Made by a program: the position numbers and the translations under genes
Source: Anaerobacillus arseniciselenatis
Lineage (GTDB): Bacteria > Bacillota > Bacilli > Bacillales > Anaerobacillaceae
Assembly: GCF_001865995.1 (NCBI RefSeq)
Contig: NZ_MLQQ01000001.1
Span: 62,001 to 126,000, forward strand
Reading direction: 5' to 3'
DNA: 64,000 nt
Part shown: positions 7,169-14,757 of the stretch, piece by piece
Numbering within the stretch: the stretch's first letter is position 1
Layout of the letters: the number at the start of each line of letters is the position of its first letter
The notes under the pieces: generated by a model
Told to the model about the DNA's origin: nothing
What the model saw: the letters and a program-made list of their open reading frames with translations, nothing else
Databases searched by the model: none

Positions 7169-7281
7169 CGCTTTTCAAATTCTAAATACCATTCAGGCTT
7201 ATTATGTTTAAAATACCCAAGAACTTCTGTACGAGCAGGTTCTTCAAGGCTATTAAGAACATCGTAATTTATTTTATTCAT
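7162..7281 (-). CDS. 39-aa ORF coupled to the HEAT-like gene
   Basis: The start ATG (7279-7281) overlaps the TGA stop of the preceding gene as ATGA, and the ORF ends exactly at repeat copy K. The peptide (MNKINYDVLNSLEEPARTEV, then a LGYFKHNKPEWYLEFEKRY end) has normal coding composition. The ATGA overlap and the repeat-aligned stop support translation; this would be a two-gene unit of the array. Function unknown. Confidence 0.5.
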   Translation of the reverse strand: MNKINYDVLNSLEEPARTEVLGYFKHNKPEWYLEFEKRY

Positions 7282-7478
7282 TTCAACCAAATTTCAGCTA
7301 ATGTTTCACCACAACTTGCTCTTATCATTTCTTCAATTCTTAAATCATTAGCAACATTAATTAATGTTGAAACAACTTCATCATCAATGAACTTGGCAAG
7401 GTAAATGGCACAGTCATCACGGGTAGCATCATCAATCTTTTCATTAATTAATAATTTTATAAGTTTTTCCTTTTCCAT
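7278..7478 (-). CDS. Small helical HEAT-like protein
   Basis: The protein has 66 aa, all predicted helical. The pattern (DDATRDDCAIYLAKFIDDEV, then STLINVANDLRIEEMIRASC and GETLAEIW) resembles two HEAT-type repeats. The ATG follows GAAGGGATGGCATT, directly after repeat copy L. Short HEAT proteins of this type occur in immunity-gene clusters of Firmicutes, but that link is inference. Confidence 0.55.
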   Translation of the reverse strand: MEKEKLIKLLINEKIDDATRDDCAIYLAKFIDDEVVSTLINVANDLRIEEMIRASCGETLAEIWLK

Positions 7479-7493
7479 AATGCCATCCCTTCT

Positions 7494-7528
7494 GTGAATA
7501 AAAGCTCTCGTTAGTGCAATAGCTACTG
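7494..7528 (-). repeat. Cassette-boundary repeat, copy L (short form)
   Basis: The minus strand reads ATTGCACTAACGAGAGCTTT and leads directly into the ribosome binding site of the HEAT-like gene. Confidence 0.6.
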
Positions 7529-7532
7529 ATAC

Positions 7533-7664
7533 TTATTTTTCTTTAACCTTTTTTAATAACTCTATTATTTCTTGGTTTTGTTCGATGTTTTTTCTCAATT
7601 TCCCATCAATAGATAGACAAGAAATTGCTATTACAAAAACTCCAAATGCTATAACAAATTCCAT
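7533..7664 (-). CDS. 43-aa single-pass membrane protein
   Basis: The start ATG lies at 7662-7664 and the stop TAA at 7533-7535. A hydrophobic N-terminus (MEFVIAFGVFVIAISC) is followed by a charged helical tail. The upstream AAAGGGA box lies about 8 nt from the ATG. It resembles the 54-aa protein at 4830-4994 in layout and tail sequence. It is an array unit between repeats L and M. Confidence 0.55.
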   Translation of the reverse strand: MEFVIAFGVFVIAISCLSIDGKLRKNIEQNQEIIELLKKVKEK

Positions 7665-7719
7665 ATTATCGTCCCTTTCCGTCAGTTATACAAAGTAGTT
7701 GACGTTTCAAAATACTCAC

Positions 7720-7800
7720 AGCTTTACACCGCTAGTTTTTACTTCTACAAAGAAATGGCGATAACCTTTATTATGCTATCGCTCTCCGTTACTTGAATAA
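7720..7800 (-). repeat. Cassette-boundary repeat, copy M (long form with hairpin)
   Basis: The minus strand reads TTATTCAAGTAACGGAGAGC, then GCGATA and TATCGC arms that pair, then a second core-like GAAGTAAAAAC and CTAGCGG. Confidence 0.6.
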
Positions 7801-7823
7801 GAAAGCCACGCTGTTTTTTATAA

Positions 7824-8411
7824 TTACATTTTCCTTTTCCATAAAGGATTATCTGTGACCACAAACGAATTAAATAGTGACTCAAATTTCTCATCTTCAA
7901 GAGAAAAAATGCTAACACGAGGCTCTGAAACTATTGATTTGTGTAGCATTTCAACTGGATTAACAACGTCATTTAAAGATAGTGCGGATAAAACCTTATC
8001 TTTAACGCTTATGATTTCGGGGAAATCTTCTAAGGTGTCATCTACTAAAAATGGTTGAGCCTTTATCATTTCGGATAATTGTCCATCATTCGAGAACTTT
8101 AGTAAGTCTCTCCAATAAGGACATACAATCATTATTTTAAGGAATTCCTCGAAGTTTCTGCCAACTTTCCCTGCTTGCCCTTCGGAACTAATATATACAA
8201 CAGGTAATGAATCATCATCCCGAGAATGGAACAAAGCAAAAACACCACCAGAGGCATCTTCCGCTATTACAGTAATTTCCTCATCAGCTTTGAAAAAGTA
8301 ATCATTCGAGTTTGTAGCAGGGTCTACTATTTCAAAATCATAGTATTTTGAAAGTGTATCGACAATTTCAGTGTTTGTAACAATTTTTTGAAAAAGATTA
8401 TCAGTCATCAA
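7824..8411 (-). CDS. SUKH-like (SMI1/KNR4-type) protein
   Basis: The protein has 195 aa and no signal peptide or membrane helix. The central stretch GGVFALFHSRDDDSLPVVYI followed by SSEGQAGKVGRNFEEFL resembles SUKH domains, in which a GGxFxx...YISSEGQAG-type strand is common. SUKH proteins often act as immunity proteins against secreted toxins. GGAGGG lies upstream of a TTG/ATG pair; I keep the longer start at 8411. No toxin gene lies nearby. The family call is moderate; the immunity role is inferred. Confidence 0.55.
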   Translation of the reverse strand: MMTDNLFQKIVTNTEIVDTLSKYYDFEIVDPATNSNDYFFKADEEITVIAEDASGGVFALFHSRDDDSLPVVYISSEGQAGKVGRNFEEFLKIMIVCPYWRDLLKFSNDGQLSEMIKAQPFLVDDTLEDFPEIISVKDKVLSALSLNDVVNPVEMLHKSIVSEPRVSIFSLEDEKFESLFNSFVVTDNPLWKRKM

Positions 8412-8471
8412 ATATAGCCCTCCAATAAAATTGTTTCTAATGCTAATATTTTGTTTATCCTTGTTCAGGTA

Positions 8472-8539
8472 TTCTGCTTCGTTTGTGCAACAAGAGCAGC
8501 GATAACTTCTTGTGCTATCTCATCCGTTACTTCAATAAG
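8472..8539 (-). repeat. Cassette-boundary repeat, copy N (long form, bulged hairpin)
   Basis: The minus strand reads TTATTGAAGTAACGGATGAG, then arms GCACAAGA and TCTTGTTGC that pair with one extra T on the right arm, then CAAACGAAGCAG. A stem with one unpaired base is a feature of real attC sites. The stop of the DUF4304-like gene (TATTGA) lies in its start. Confidence 0.65.
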
Positions 8540-9137
8540 CCAATCCAATTCTATTAGCTAAACCCTTTAGATACTCTTTATATTGTTCATTTGAATATTG
8601 GAACTGTTCATCAAAAAGGGTCTGTGCTTTTTGTTCGAAACCATTTTGTTTCAAAATAATAATTAACATTGCTTTTCCTTGTGGTCCCCACCTTTCACCA
8701 TCCAACATAAAGTTGATTAGTTCATCGATAGTATCAATATTGAAAAACGGTAATATATAACCTTCCATATCTGCTTTCAACTGTTTAAAGAGTTTATCAC
8801 TGATGACATTTTCGTTATATGAATACCACGCTTCCTTAGAAACATCTTTTAACTCACTTATCCTTTTACGGACAATACAATGATATTCTTTAGGGAACTT
8901 AGGTATTGGCTCATTATAGTAAATTTCATAAGCACTAGGGACAAATATTCCTACGTTAAATGTAAAATTCACATTTTCTTGATGGCTATATAAACTTGAT
9001 TGAATATTGAAGCACCATCCAATTTTCCCTAAATCTTTAAAAAAATTTCTCCCTTGTTTTTTAAAACCCTTTGTTTTTATTAAGGGGGTAATAGCGTCTT
9101 TTATTATTTGGTCTAATTCTTTTTGTAGGTTAGCCAA
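8532..9137 (-). CDS. DUF4304-like protein
   Basis: The protein has 201 aa. The N-terminus (LIKTKGFKKQGRNFFKD, then IGWCFNIQSS and FTFNVGIFVPSAYEIYY) matches the layout of DUF4304 proteins, a family of unknown function frequent in Firmicutes accessory clusters. The start is a TTG at 9135-9137 with GAGGTGG upstream. It ends inside repeat copy N. It is the first gene of the array in the direction of reading. Confidence 0.6.
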   Translation of the reverse strand: MANLQKELDQIIKDAITPLIKTKGFKKQGRNFFKDLGKIGWCFNIQSSLYSHQENVNFTFNVGIFVPSAYEIYYNEPIPKFPKEYHCIVRKRISELKDVSKEAWYSYNENVISDKLFKQLKADMEGYILPFFNIDTIDELINFMLDGERWGPQGKAMLIIILKQNGFEQKAQTLFDEQFQYSNEQYKEYLKGLANRIGLAY

Positions 9138-9190
9138 TTTACCACCTCATTTTGAATGTATATTAGTTTAATTAAACCTATTTTCTCCAT

Positions 9191-9230
9191 AAAGCTTGTT
9201 CCACTATCCTGCTTCGTTAGTTTAAGTGAA
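9191..9230 (-). repeat. Cassette-boundary repeat, copy O (upstream end of array)
   Basis: The minus strand reads CACTTAAACTAACGAAGCAG. No gene ends here. It sits at the upstream edge, beyond the first gene, where an attachment site would lie in an integron-like array. A-rich sequence further upstream may hold a promoter, but no convincing box pair was found. Confidence 0.5.
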
Positions 9231-9354
9231 AATATTCACAAACCTATCGTTATACTCCTTGTAATATTAACATAAAAAACCAATTCCCTTGTAAGTTTTT
9301 GTGTTTTTATCAATAAAAACGCCCACCAAATTAACGAACAATTTGACAGGCAAA

Positions 9355-9528
9355 TTAAACTACATTTTCTTTGTTTGTGTTCTCGACCACTACCTCAGGA
9401 ATTACTTGATCAGATACTCTACTATCAACACTTAACATGTACTGCCAGCAACCTCTTTCAAAAACGGGACCATTAAAGTTTTTTCCAATTTTAATATATT
9501 GTGCGTTGTTTCCGTATGAAACGCTACC
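9355..9528 (-). pseudogene. In-frame continuation of the lipoprotein gene after its TAA
   Basis: Directly after the TAA at 9529-9531 the same frame stays open for 57 codons to a TAA at 9355-9357. The text (GSVSYGNNAQYIKIGKNFNG, then PVFERGCWQYMLSVDSRVSD) looks like protein, not random translation. There is no start or ribosome binding site. Either the gene once read through, or a second gene lost its 5' end here. Confidence 0.4.
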
Positions 9529-9948
9529 TTAGTTTACTTCAATCCAAATTTTATAATCACTATTTTCTAATTCAGCAATTACTACATTATCTTCGTTAAC
9601 GATGTTCTGTGGCCGTTCACCAACAAAATAGCCCGCGGAAAAATCATCGGTTCCAAAACCACCGTTTAAATGTCCGTTCGTTGGCAAACCAATATTCGTC
9701 GCACTATTTACTTGCCAAACTCCACTTTCCTTGATGATATAAGCTACATAAGTTTCGGTTTTCCCATTTAACTCTCCATGGAAAACAATAAGAACTCGAC
9801 CTTCATCTACGTCAACCGTTTCATAAACATCCAAAACTTCTGCGTAACCGTCATTTTCGTAGATTTCAGTTAGCGCATCTAACGGACTGTTTTCAGTTTG
9901 GCAACCGACTAAAAATAATATAATAAATGTCATAAAAAAATACTTCAT
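9529..9948 (-). CDS. Secreted lipoprotein, unknown
   Basis: The protein has 139 aa. The signal peptide ends in the lipobox LVGC (Cys about residue 16), so membrane anchoring on the outer face is expected. The mature part alternates strands (VLIVFHGELNGKTETYVAYI). The ATG has GGGGGAAG 8 nt upstream. In-frame coding-like sequence continues after the stop (9355-9528), so the gene may be shortened by a nonsense change. Function unknown. Confidence 0.6.
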   Translation of the reverse strand: MKYFFMTFIILFLVGCQTENSPLDALTEIYENDGYAEVLDVYETVDVDEGRVLIVFHGELNGKTETYVAYIIKESGVWQVNSATNIGLPTNGHLNGGFGTDDFSAGYFVGERPQNIVNEDNVVIAELENSDYKIWIEVN

Positions 9949-10034
9949 TTTTAAAACTTCCCCCGTATCCCCTGGATTTCAATATTCTTTGAAAGGCCGT
10001 CGCTAAAGTCAAAGCCCATGCTGCTATCGTTCTA

Positions 10035-10655
10035 TTAATTTAATTCTTTTATGATAGAGGACACGAATTGTTTCGCATCGTCAAATGTGTTGCCATCTTT
10101 TAATCTATAAATGATATCATAAGCAAAGTCGTCAAATATGACGAAGAACATAGCAACGTCATTAGGATCTAAATCCAAAGATTCATAGACACTCTCATCA
10201 GCCTCCACATGTTCATAGTTGACCGTTTTCCCCTCGATCTCAATTTCTTTAAAATACATTGGTTCTTTATTTAAATTTAAAACAACGGAAAGGCTAATGA
10301 TGCTCCCTGCATCAAATTGTTCGTTATGAATAAACTCAATGAGATTTGCTTCCTCAACTTCAGCAATCATTTCCTCGGTGAAATCCATTCTATCATCAGT
10401 TTCGATAAAAAACTCGACACTTATGCTGTTCGGTTTTCCACGTTTTAATTCTTCAATATTACTTAGATCACGACCGTAACCAATCGCAGATGTCCCAATA
10501 ACGTATTTCGGATGTTCTGGGATGTAGATGTTCACTCCTAAAACTTCTTCTGCCTTACGTTCCACTTCTTCGTGAGGCGGTACATCTGCTTTAGTGATGC
10601 AACCTACCATTACACCAAATAAAACAATCAAAAACAACAATCCTATTTTTTTCAC
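10035..10655 (-). CDS. Lipoprotein resembling the outer domain of the first anti-sigma-like protein
   Basis: The protein has about 206 aa, with the lipobox MVGC near residue 19. The mature domain resembles residues ~95-262 of the protein at 1615-2403: NIYIPEHPKY, a GKTVNY turn, then PNDVAMFFVIFDDFAYDI and a final FDDAKQFVSSIIKEL. Both may bind a similar ligand or partner outside the membrane. I take the GTG at 10653-10655 as start because AGAGGGG lies 7 nt upstream. Just after the stop is AATAGAACGATAGCAGC, a faint relative of the array repeat. Confidence 0.6.
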   Translation of the reverse strand: MKKIGLLFLIVLFGVMVGCITKADVPPHEEVERKAEEVLGVNIYIPEHPKYVIGTSAIGYGRDLSNIEELKRGKPNSISVEFFIETDDRMDFTEEMIAEVEEANLIEFIHNEQFDAGSIISLSVVLNLNKEPMYFKEIEIEGKTVNYEHVEADESVYESLDLDPNDVAMFFVIFDDFAYDIIYRLKDGNTFDDAKQFVSSIIKELN

Positions 10656-10709
10656 GACCAAACCCCTCTCAATATTTGAACTGGTGTCAAACTTTACAAG
10701 TGGATTATT

Positions 10710-10976
10710 CTATCCAACTGGTGCTGTGAAAAAAGACAAAAAGCTAATGATAACTATAATGAGTTGAATGAGGATCCCGGCAGAACTACAAATAAGTCCT
10801 GCGACCGCAAACCCTCTTCCAGCTTGATTTTTAGTTTCGATATCTTTTTTAGCAATTAAAGCAAGTATAATACCAATAAGACCTAGCGGCAGTCCCATCA
10901 GTGGTAAAAATATAGCTAGAATTCCAAGTGTTAGAGCGATGATCGCTAAGCGATTTGTTTGACGTTGTTCAGCCAT
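10710..10976 (-). CDS. DUF4190-like two-helix membrane protein
   Basis: The protein has 88 aa: a polar N-terminus (AEQRQTNRLAI), two hydrophobic segments (about 9-41 and 58-83) and a Gly-rich turn with the KDIETKNQAGRGFAVAGL stretch. The pattern LGILAIFLPLMGLPLGLIGI is usual for DUF4190 membrane proteins. The role of the family is unknown. The ATG has AAGGAGAAATTTAA upstream. It is read leftward ahead of the lipoprotein gene, about 50 nt apart. Confidence 0.7.
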   Translation of the reverse strand: MAEQRQTNRLAIIALTLGILAIFLPLMGLPLGLIGIILALIAKKDIETKNQAGRGFAVAGLICSSAGILIQLIIVIISFLSFFTAPVG

Positions 10977-11088
10977 TTAAATTTCTCCTTTTTTGGGATT
11001 TTTCTAAAAATATCGAATGATGAAATTCATTAACTAGTATAACATTTCGAACGTAACCATTTAAGAAAAAACATTTGCTAGCGGCCAC

Positions 11089-11823
11089 TTACGAGAAAAT
11101 AATTAAATTTAACCCCGCAACTAATACAACATACATCGCAAACTTTTTAATCGTCTCTCGCGGTAGCTTATCAAACATTTTCATCCCAATATTTGATCCA
11201 ATAACGACAGTTACAACTCCGACTAAAAAGTAAAGAAGAAACTCAGAGTTAAAATCGCCATTAAATCCATGCAGCATTAATGAAAAGGCATTATTCACAA
11301 AAAACACAGCTTGTAAATTGGCACTATATTTATATTTATCTTTAAAAACTAGCAAAAAATAAAACACGAAAAACGGTCCACCAACTGCAAAAATTCCACC
11401 TATAAAACCGCCGAAAAATCCGAAAATAAGTGGTATGATCGGTCTTTTCATCATCGCTTCTGACGGCTCTTTTTTATTAAAGAAAAGATAAATCACCATC
11501 GCAATTAAAAACAAACCTAATAACTTTTTCATAACATCCATCTCACCAAAGGCATTTAAAATAAAAAACGATATAACCCTTCCGGCAAGTGATGCCCCTA
11601 AAAGTATTAATACCGCCTTCAACACGATATGTTTATAGTTTCTTGCAATAATGCAAGCCGAGACGACAACCGCCAACGACATCACAAATAAAGCACTTTC
11701 CTTTACAGTAAAAAAAAGCGGCAAAAACCCCATCGCAAAAAGTCCAAAGCCAAAGCCACTAACCCCTTGAATAAAACTACCGATCAAAATAATGATCACA
11801 ATTAACAACAATTCATATGGCAT
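11089..11823 (-). CDS. TauE/SafE-family anion exporter
   Basis: About 244 aa with eight hydrophobic segments. The GSFIQGVSGFGFGLFAMGFL stretch and a second GGFIGGIFAVGGPFFVFYFL stretch are the two inverted halves typical of TauE/SafE sulfite or organosulfonate exporters. I place the start at the ATG 11821-11823 with GAGG 10 nt upstream; a TTG or ATG further up at 11853 is possible. It stands alone between unrelated genes, so the substrate cannot be stated. Confidence 0.85.
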   Translation of the reverse strand: MPYELLLIVIIILIGSFIQGVSGFGFGLFAMGFLPLFFTVKESALFVMSLAVVVSACIIARNYKHIVLKAVLILLGASLAGRVISFFILNAFGEMDVMKKLLGLFLIAMVIYLFFNKKEPSEAMMKRPIIPLIFGFFGGFIGGIFAVGGPFFVFYFLLVFKDKYKYSANLQAVFFVNNAFSLMLHGFNGDFNSEFLLYFLVGVVTVVIGSNIGMKMFDKLPRETIKKFAMYVVLVAGLNLIIFS

Positions 11824-11994
11824 AAAAATTAATCCTCTTTCTCTAATAAACATTTATAACAATCTATTAAATTATAAATCTAATACTTCAGCAACACCAA
11901 CATTCTTAATAACGAAAAATAAAAATGGGCGTGCGAATACAAACAAAATCGCTCACCCAATAAACTCTTTTCCGAAAACTTATCACGCTCTATT

Positions 11995-12444
11995 TTAATA
12001 ATGGTCGTTTCCATATACATTATCTAGTTCTTCAGGAGGATTGTACGTCACATATGTTCCCGCAATAAAATCATGCACAGAACGTGAATCTTCTCGTAAC
12101 CCCACCATAAAGGCACTAACAATGACAGCAATTCCAAAGGTTAAAGCATAAACGAGACCTGCCACAACATTTCTCATCAACATCGTTCCTAAACCTACCT
12201 TTTCACCGTCCAGCCGTGCAATACGTACCCCGAGCACTTTTTTACCTACCGTATAACCGTACCAAAATACTGGCAATAACAAATGGTATAAAAAATCGAA
12301 AGTATCGAGGACCGTAAACCTTTCAATGTAAAACTGTCCATAAACAATCGTAGCAATAATTCCTATCACTATAAACATAAAAATCCCATCCAAAATAAGT
12401 GCAAAAAAACGAATCCAAAACCCAGCGGGATTACTTGTTAACAT
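11995..12444 (-). CDS. RDD-family membrane protein
   Basis: About 149 aa. The N-terminal PAGFWIRFFALILDGIFMFI stretch holds the R and D that name the family; GKKVLGVRIARLDG and DFIAGTYV complete the pattern. There are three membrane segments. GAGGGGG lies 6 nt before the ATG at 12442-12444, so the longer frame to 12492 is unlikely. It is a second, distinct RDD gene in the window, not linked to a sigma factor. Confidence 0.82.
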   Translation of the reverse strand: MLTSNPAGFWIRFFALILDGIFMFIVIGIIATIVYGQFYIERFTVLDTFDFLYHLLLPVFWYGYTVGKKVLGVRIARLDGEKVGLGTMLMRNVVAGLVYALTFGIAVIVSAFMVGLREDSRSVHDFIAGTYVTYNPPEELDNVYGNDHY

Positions 12445-12733
12445 CAAATGCCCCCTCATATTGAAATCATGATGTACATTTAATGATAACACATTTTTCC
12501 AATTTTATGTTACGAAATTTAATCAGGTTTAAACCTTTATTACTTATGCTATACGCTGATAATCTTTCCTGTTCTGCTATCGACTCCGTTTGTATATTAT
12601 ATTTAAAAACGTACCAATAAAATTTCTACTAATAGTTGAAATATACATCACATAGGTCTTTAGACCTGTATCTAATTATTGTTATTTACTTTATAGTTAT
12701 TACCGTTAGCCCTAGGTCTTTACAGGAGGGTTA
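12445..12733. other. Intergenic region with a degenerate cassette-repeat-like stretch
   Basis: No gene seen. At 12566-12595 the minus strand reads TACAAACGGAGTCGATAGC, similar to the core and arm of copy M of the array repeat, with no gene next to it. The duplicated AGGTCTTTA near 12654 and 12715 is a short direct repeat. Confidence 0.3.
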
Positions 12734-12898
12734 ATGTTTCAAATAGGTGATATTGTGTATTTTGAAGGTAAAGAATACAAAATTCTTTGGATATACAGCA
12801 ATGGTGGCTGTGAATTAGTCGAAAGTAGCTTTGATAGTGCTCATAAAACAATTCTTGTTCATATTGATAGCTTAGATAAAGGCGTAAATAAGAAATAG
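12734..12898 (+). CDS. 54-aa hypothetical protein
   Basis: The start ATG lies at 12734-12736 with AGGAGGG 5 nt upstream, and the stop TAG at 12896-12898. The peptide MFQIGDIVYFEGKEYKILWI, then YSNGGCELVESS and a short charged end, looks like a small SH3-like or DUF-type barrel. No signal peptide. It is read rightward between two leftward genes. Not recognised beyond this. Confidence 0.65.
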   Translation: MFQIGDIVYFEGKEYKILWIYSNGGCELVESSFDSAHKTILVHIDSLDKGVNKK

Positions 12899-13128
12899 CC
12901 TTTAATTTATCATTTGTTAGTAATTCTTAAATAAAACGAAATGTTTAATCCTAGGGCTAACATCCTTGTATGTCCCTCAACATTTCTTTTTATTTATTTT
13001 TTTGAACATTTTTCATCAATAGAGATACCTAAAAATAAATCTTTTACTCTACATGAACCTGGTATGATCAATCGAAGCCTGCCAAATAACCAACGACAAT
13101 TTCCCACTAGAGATTTCGTCTATTTCTA
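12899..13128. other. Intergenic region, nothing recognised
   Basis: An open frame at 12941-13132 on the plus strand has no ribosome binding site and unusual composition, so I do not call it. No repeat or hairpin of note. Confidence 0.3.
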
Positions 13129-13974
13129 TTAAGAATTTATTATTTGGTCGTTCACAAATGCTTTTATAAAGAAACGTTCATTATCATTTGCGCTCCTATT
13201 ATTCTCTCTCTCAAAACATTTTAGCGCCATCTCCAATGATGTAGATTCGGTGGCCGTACTTGCTGAGATGAGCTCTTTCCAGTACAAATCCATTTCATCT
13301 TTGTCACAAATGGATTCATGACCTAGCAGAAAATGATCAGCATCATATTTTTGAATATCTTCTATCATTGGTAATAATAGCGATTGTTTGTAATGAAATA
13401 AAGAGTTTGTCGTTGTCCCATATGCACTATCTCCTAAAAAAACGACTTTTTCATCAGGGATATAAATGATCGTTGAATCATCAGTGTGAGTACTTTTAAT
13501 TTTTTCAAGCACACATACTTTACCCCCCAAGTCAATCGTAAGAGACTTTTCAAAAATTATATCTGCTGAGGTTAACTTAAAAGAATTTCTATTTGTTATT
13601 TCATTCTTTATAATTTCCATACACAACGGAGCTATTTTATTAGAATCTACGTATTTTTTAAGGGAAGCATCATCAAAAGAGTAGCCTCGCCATTCATTAA
13701 GCATCTGATTTGTCAGGCTATTAACGATAATAGTAGCTCCATATTCATTCATCCCTAAAAAATGATCCCAATGCGCATGAGTAATGACCAAATATTTGAC
13801 TGGCGGTACATTTAAAGCCTCTATTTCTTGTAAAAATTCTTTAGCGTGTTGAACTGAGTTTCCAGCATCTATTACTAGACTATATTTTTCACCACAAACT
13901 AACCCTAATGTCGGCCTTTCTTTCTCATTTAAGTTCGATAAATAATAGATAGAATTACTTAATTGATTTAACAT
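13129..13974 (-). CDS. MBL-fold metallo-hydrolase
   Basis: About 281 aa. The metallo-beta-lactamase signature THAHWDHFLG (HxHxDH) is present, with further metal ligands in STHTDDST, FLGDS and LLGHES. Such enzymes hydrolyse esters, thioesters or phosphodiesters with two metals; the substrate here is unknown. I take the ATG 13972-13974 as start: AAAAGGGGAGAGA lies 5 nt upstream, while the longer frame to 14034 has none. It overlaps the preceding DUF998-like gene by 20 nt, so the two are translated together. Confidence 0.85.
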   Translation of the reverse strand: MLNQLSNSIYYLSNLNEKERPTLGLVCGEKYSLVIDAGNSVQHAKEFLQEIEALNVPPVKYLVITHAHWDHFLGMNEYGATIIVNSLTNQMLNEWRGYSFDDASLKKYVDSNKIAPLCMEIIKNEITNRNSFKLTSADIIFEKSLTIDLGGKVCVLEKIKSTHTDDSTIIYIPDEKVVFLGDSAYGTTTNSLFHYKQSLLLPMIEDIQKYDADHFLLGHESICDKDEMDLYWKELISASTATESTSLEMALKCFERENNRSANDNERFFIKAFVNDQIINS

Positions 13975-14656
13975 GATTATCTCTCCCCTTTTTATTATTT
14001 TTGGCTTCAATTCTATCGATAAAGAAAAAACCATACAGTCCTAAAATAGCGGTAAACACGACCGCACTATAAACACTGAAACGCTCTACTATTCCGAAAT
14101 ATTCAAGTGGTACAAGCACCATGCCAATAGGACCAACAAACATCATGCCTAATGAAACCATAGCGAAAACCGCCAACGATTTATATTGTTTATCATGCTT
14201 TAATACACCTATTATAATCAAAACGAGTGATAAGATCGACAAAATGACGACGAGTGTTGTTATGACAAATACATGCATAATATCTTGAAAAGTCCCACCA
14301 TACCCGCTTTCCGATAGTGGAAAAAGAGAATATCCAATTGCTGAAACCCAATTCATTACTGCAAAAAGATAGATTCCAAGACGCAAAAACTTATTTCCTT
14401 TACCTTGAATAATGAGACAAACTAATACACTACTCAAACATGCAAATAATGCGTATATAGAAGATAATCCATTTGCTACAGTAAATGATGGTGAATTTAT
14501 CGCAGTTAAATCACTTACTGCTTGACTCATCCAATTATAGCCTGGATAATACATCGCACCGACAACATCATGCAATATGTAAAATACGAAACTTATTACT
14601 CCCGATAAACAAAGCCAATTTATTAGTTTTTTTCTTTTCAACCGCAAACTAAACAA
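13955..14656 (-). CDS. DUF998-like multi-pass membrane protein
   Basis: About 233 aa with six hydrophobic segments. The pattern HDVVGAMYYPGYNWMSQAVS followed by DLTAINSPS, and a SLFPLSESG loop, is characteristic of DUF998 membrane proteins. A TTG at 14654-14656 with GGAGGGGATAAA upstream is a better start than the ATG at 14680. The gene overlaps the MBL hydrolase downstream, suggesting a joint function at the membrane. Function unknown. Confidence 0.7.
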   Translation of the reverse strand: MFSLRLKRKKLINWLCLSGVISFVFYILHDVVGAMYYPGYNWMSQAVSDLTAINSPSFTVANGLSSIYALFACLSSVLVCLIIQGKGNKFLRLGIYLFAVMNWVSAIGYSLFPLSESGYGGTFQDIMHVFVITTLVVILSILSLVLIIIGVLKHDKQYKSLAVFAMVSLGMMFVGPIGMVLVPLEYFGIVERFSVYSAVVFTAILGLYGFFFIDRIEAKNNKKGRDNHVKSIK

Positions 14657-14690
14657 TTTATCCCCTCCATTTTCATTCACATAACAACAA

Positions 14691-14732
14691 AAAATCGCAT
14701 GTGATTTTCTTCGGAAAACTCATGCGATTTGC
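14691..14732 (-). terminator. Intrinsic terminator
   Basis: Arms AAATCGCATG and CATGCGATTT (about 10 bp) with a T-run on the minus side. It ends leftward transcription of the 14758-15210 gene. Confidence 0.7.
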
Positions 14733-14757
14733 TTTGTGAATGGATTGTTTGCACCTC

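Larger units (their letters stand above)
3181..9240 (-). other. Array of small genes separated by related repeat elements (integron-cassette-like)
   Basis: At least 14 leftward ORFs of unrelated sequence alternate with repeat elements. Each element has the minus-strand core (T)TNAASTAACGR at or shortly after the stop codon of a gene, and the next ribosome binding site follows soon after. Some elements are long (60-90 nt) and have a second, inverted arm such as CGCTAACGAAGCAG and an internal hairpin; others are short, about 25 nt. One-gene modules ending in a structured, partly conserved element are what integron cassettes look like. Against this, no integrase gene lies in the window and the core does not match the GTTRRRY/RYYYAAC attC consensus. 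The repeat pattern is seen directly; a mobile-cassette nature is inferred. Confidence 0.6.

Noticed and set aside
3181..9240. CRISPR array
   Set aside because: Spacers are genes of different sizes and the repeats vary in length and sequence.
3181..9240. Classical integron
   Set aside because: No integrase gene, and the repeat core does not match GTTRRRY/RYYYAAC; kept only as an analogy.
12941..13132. 63-aa plus-strand frame
   Set aside because: No ribosome binding site and atypical composition.
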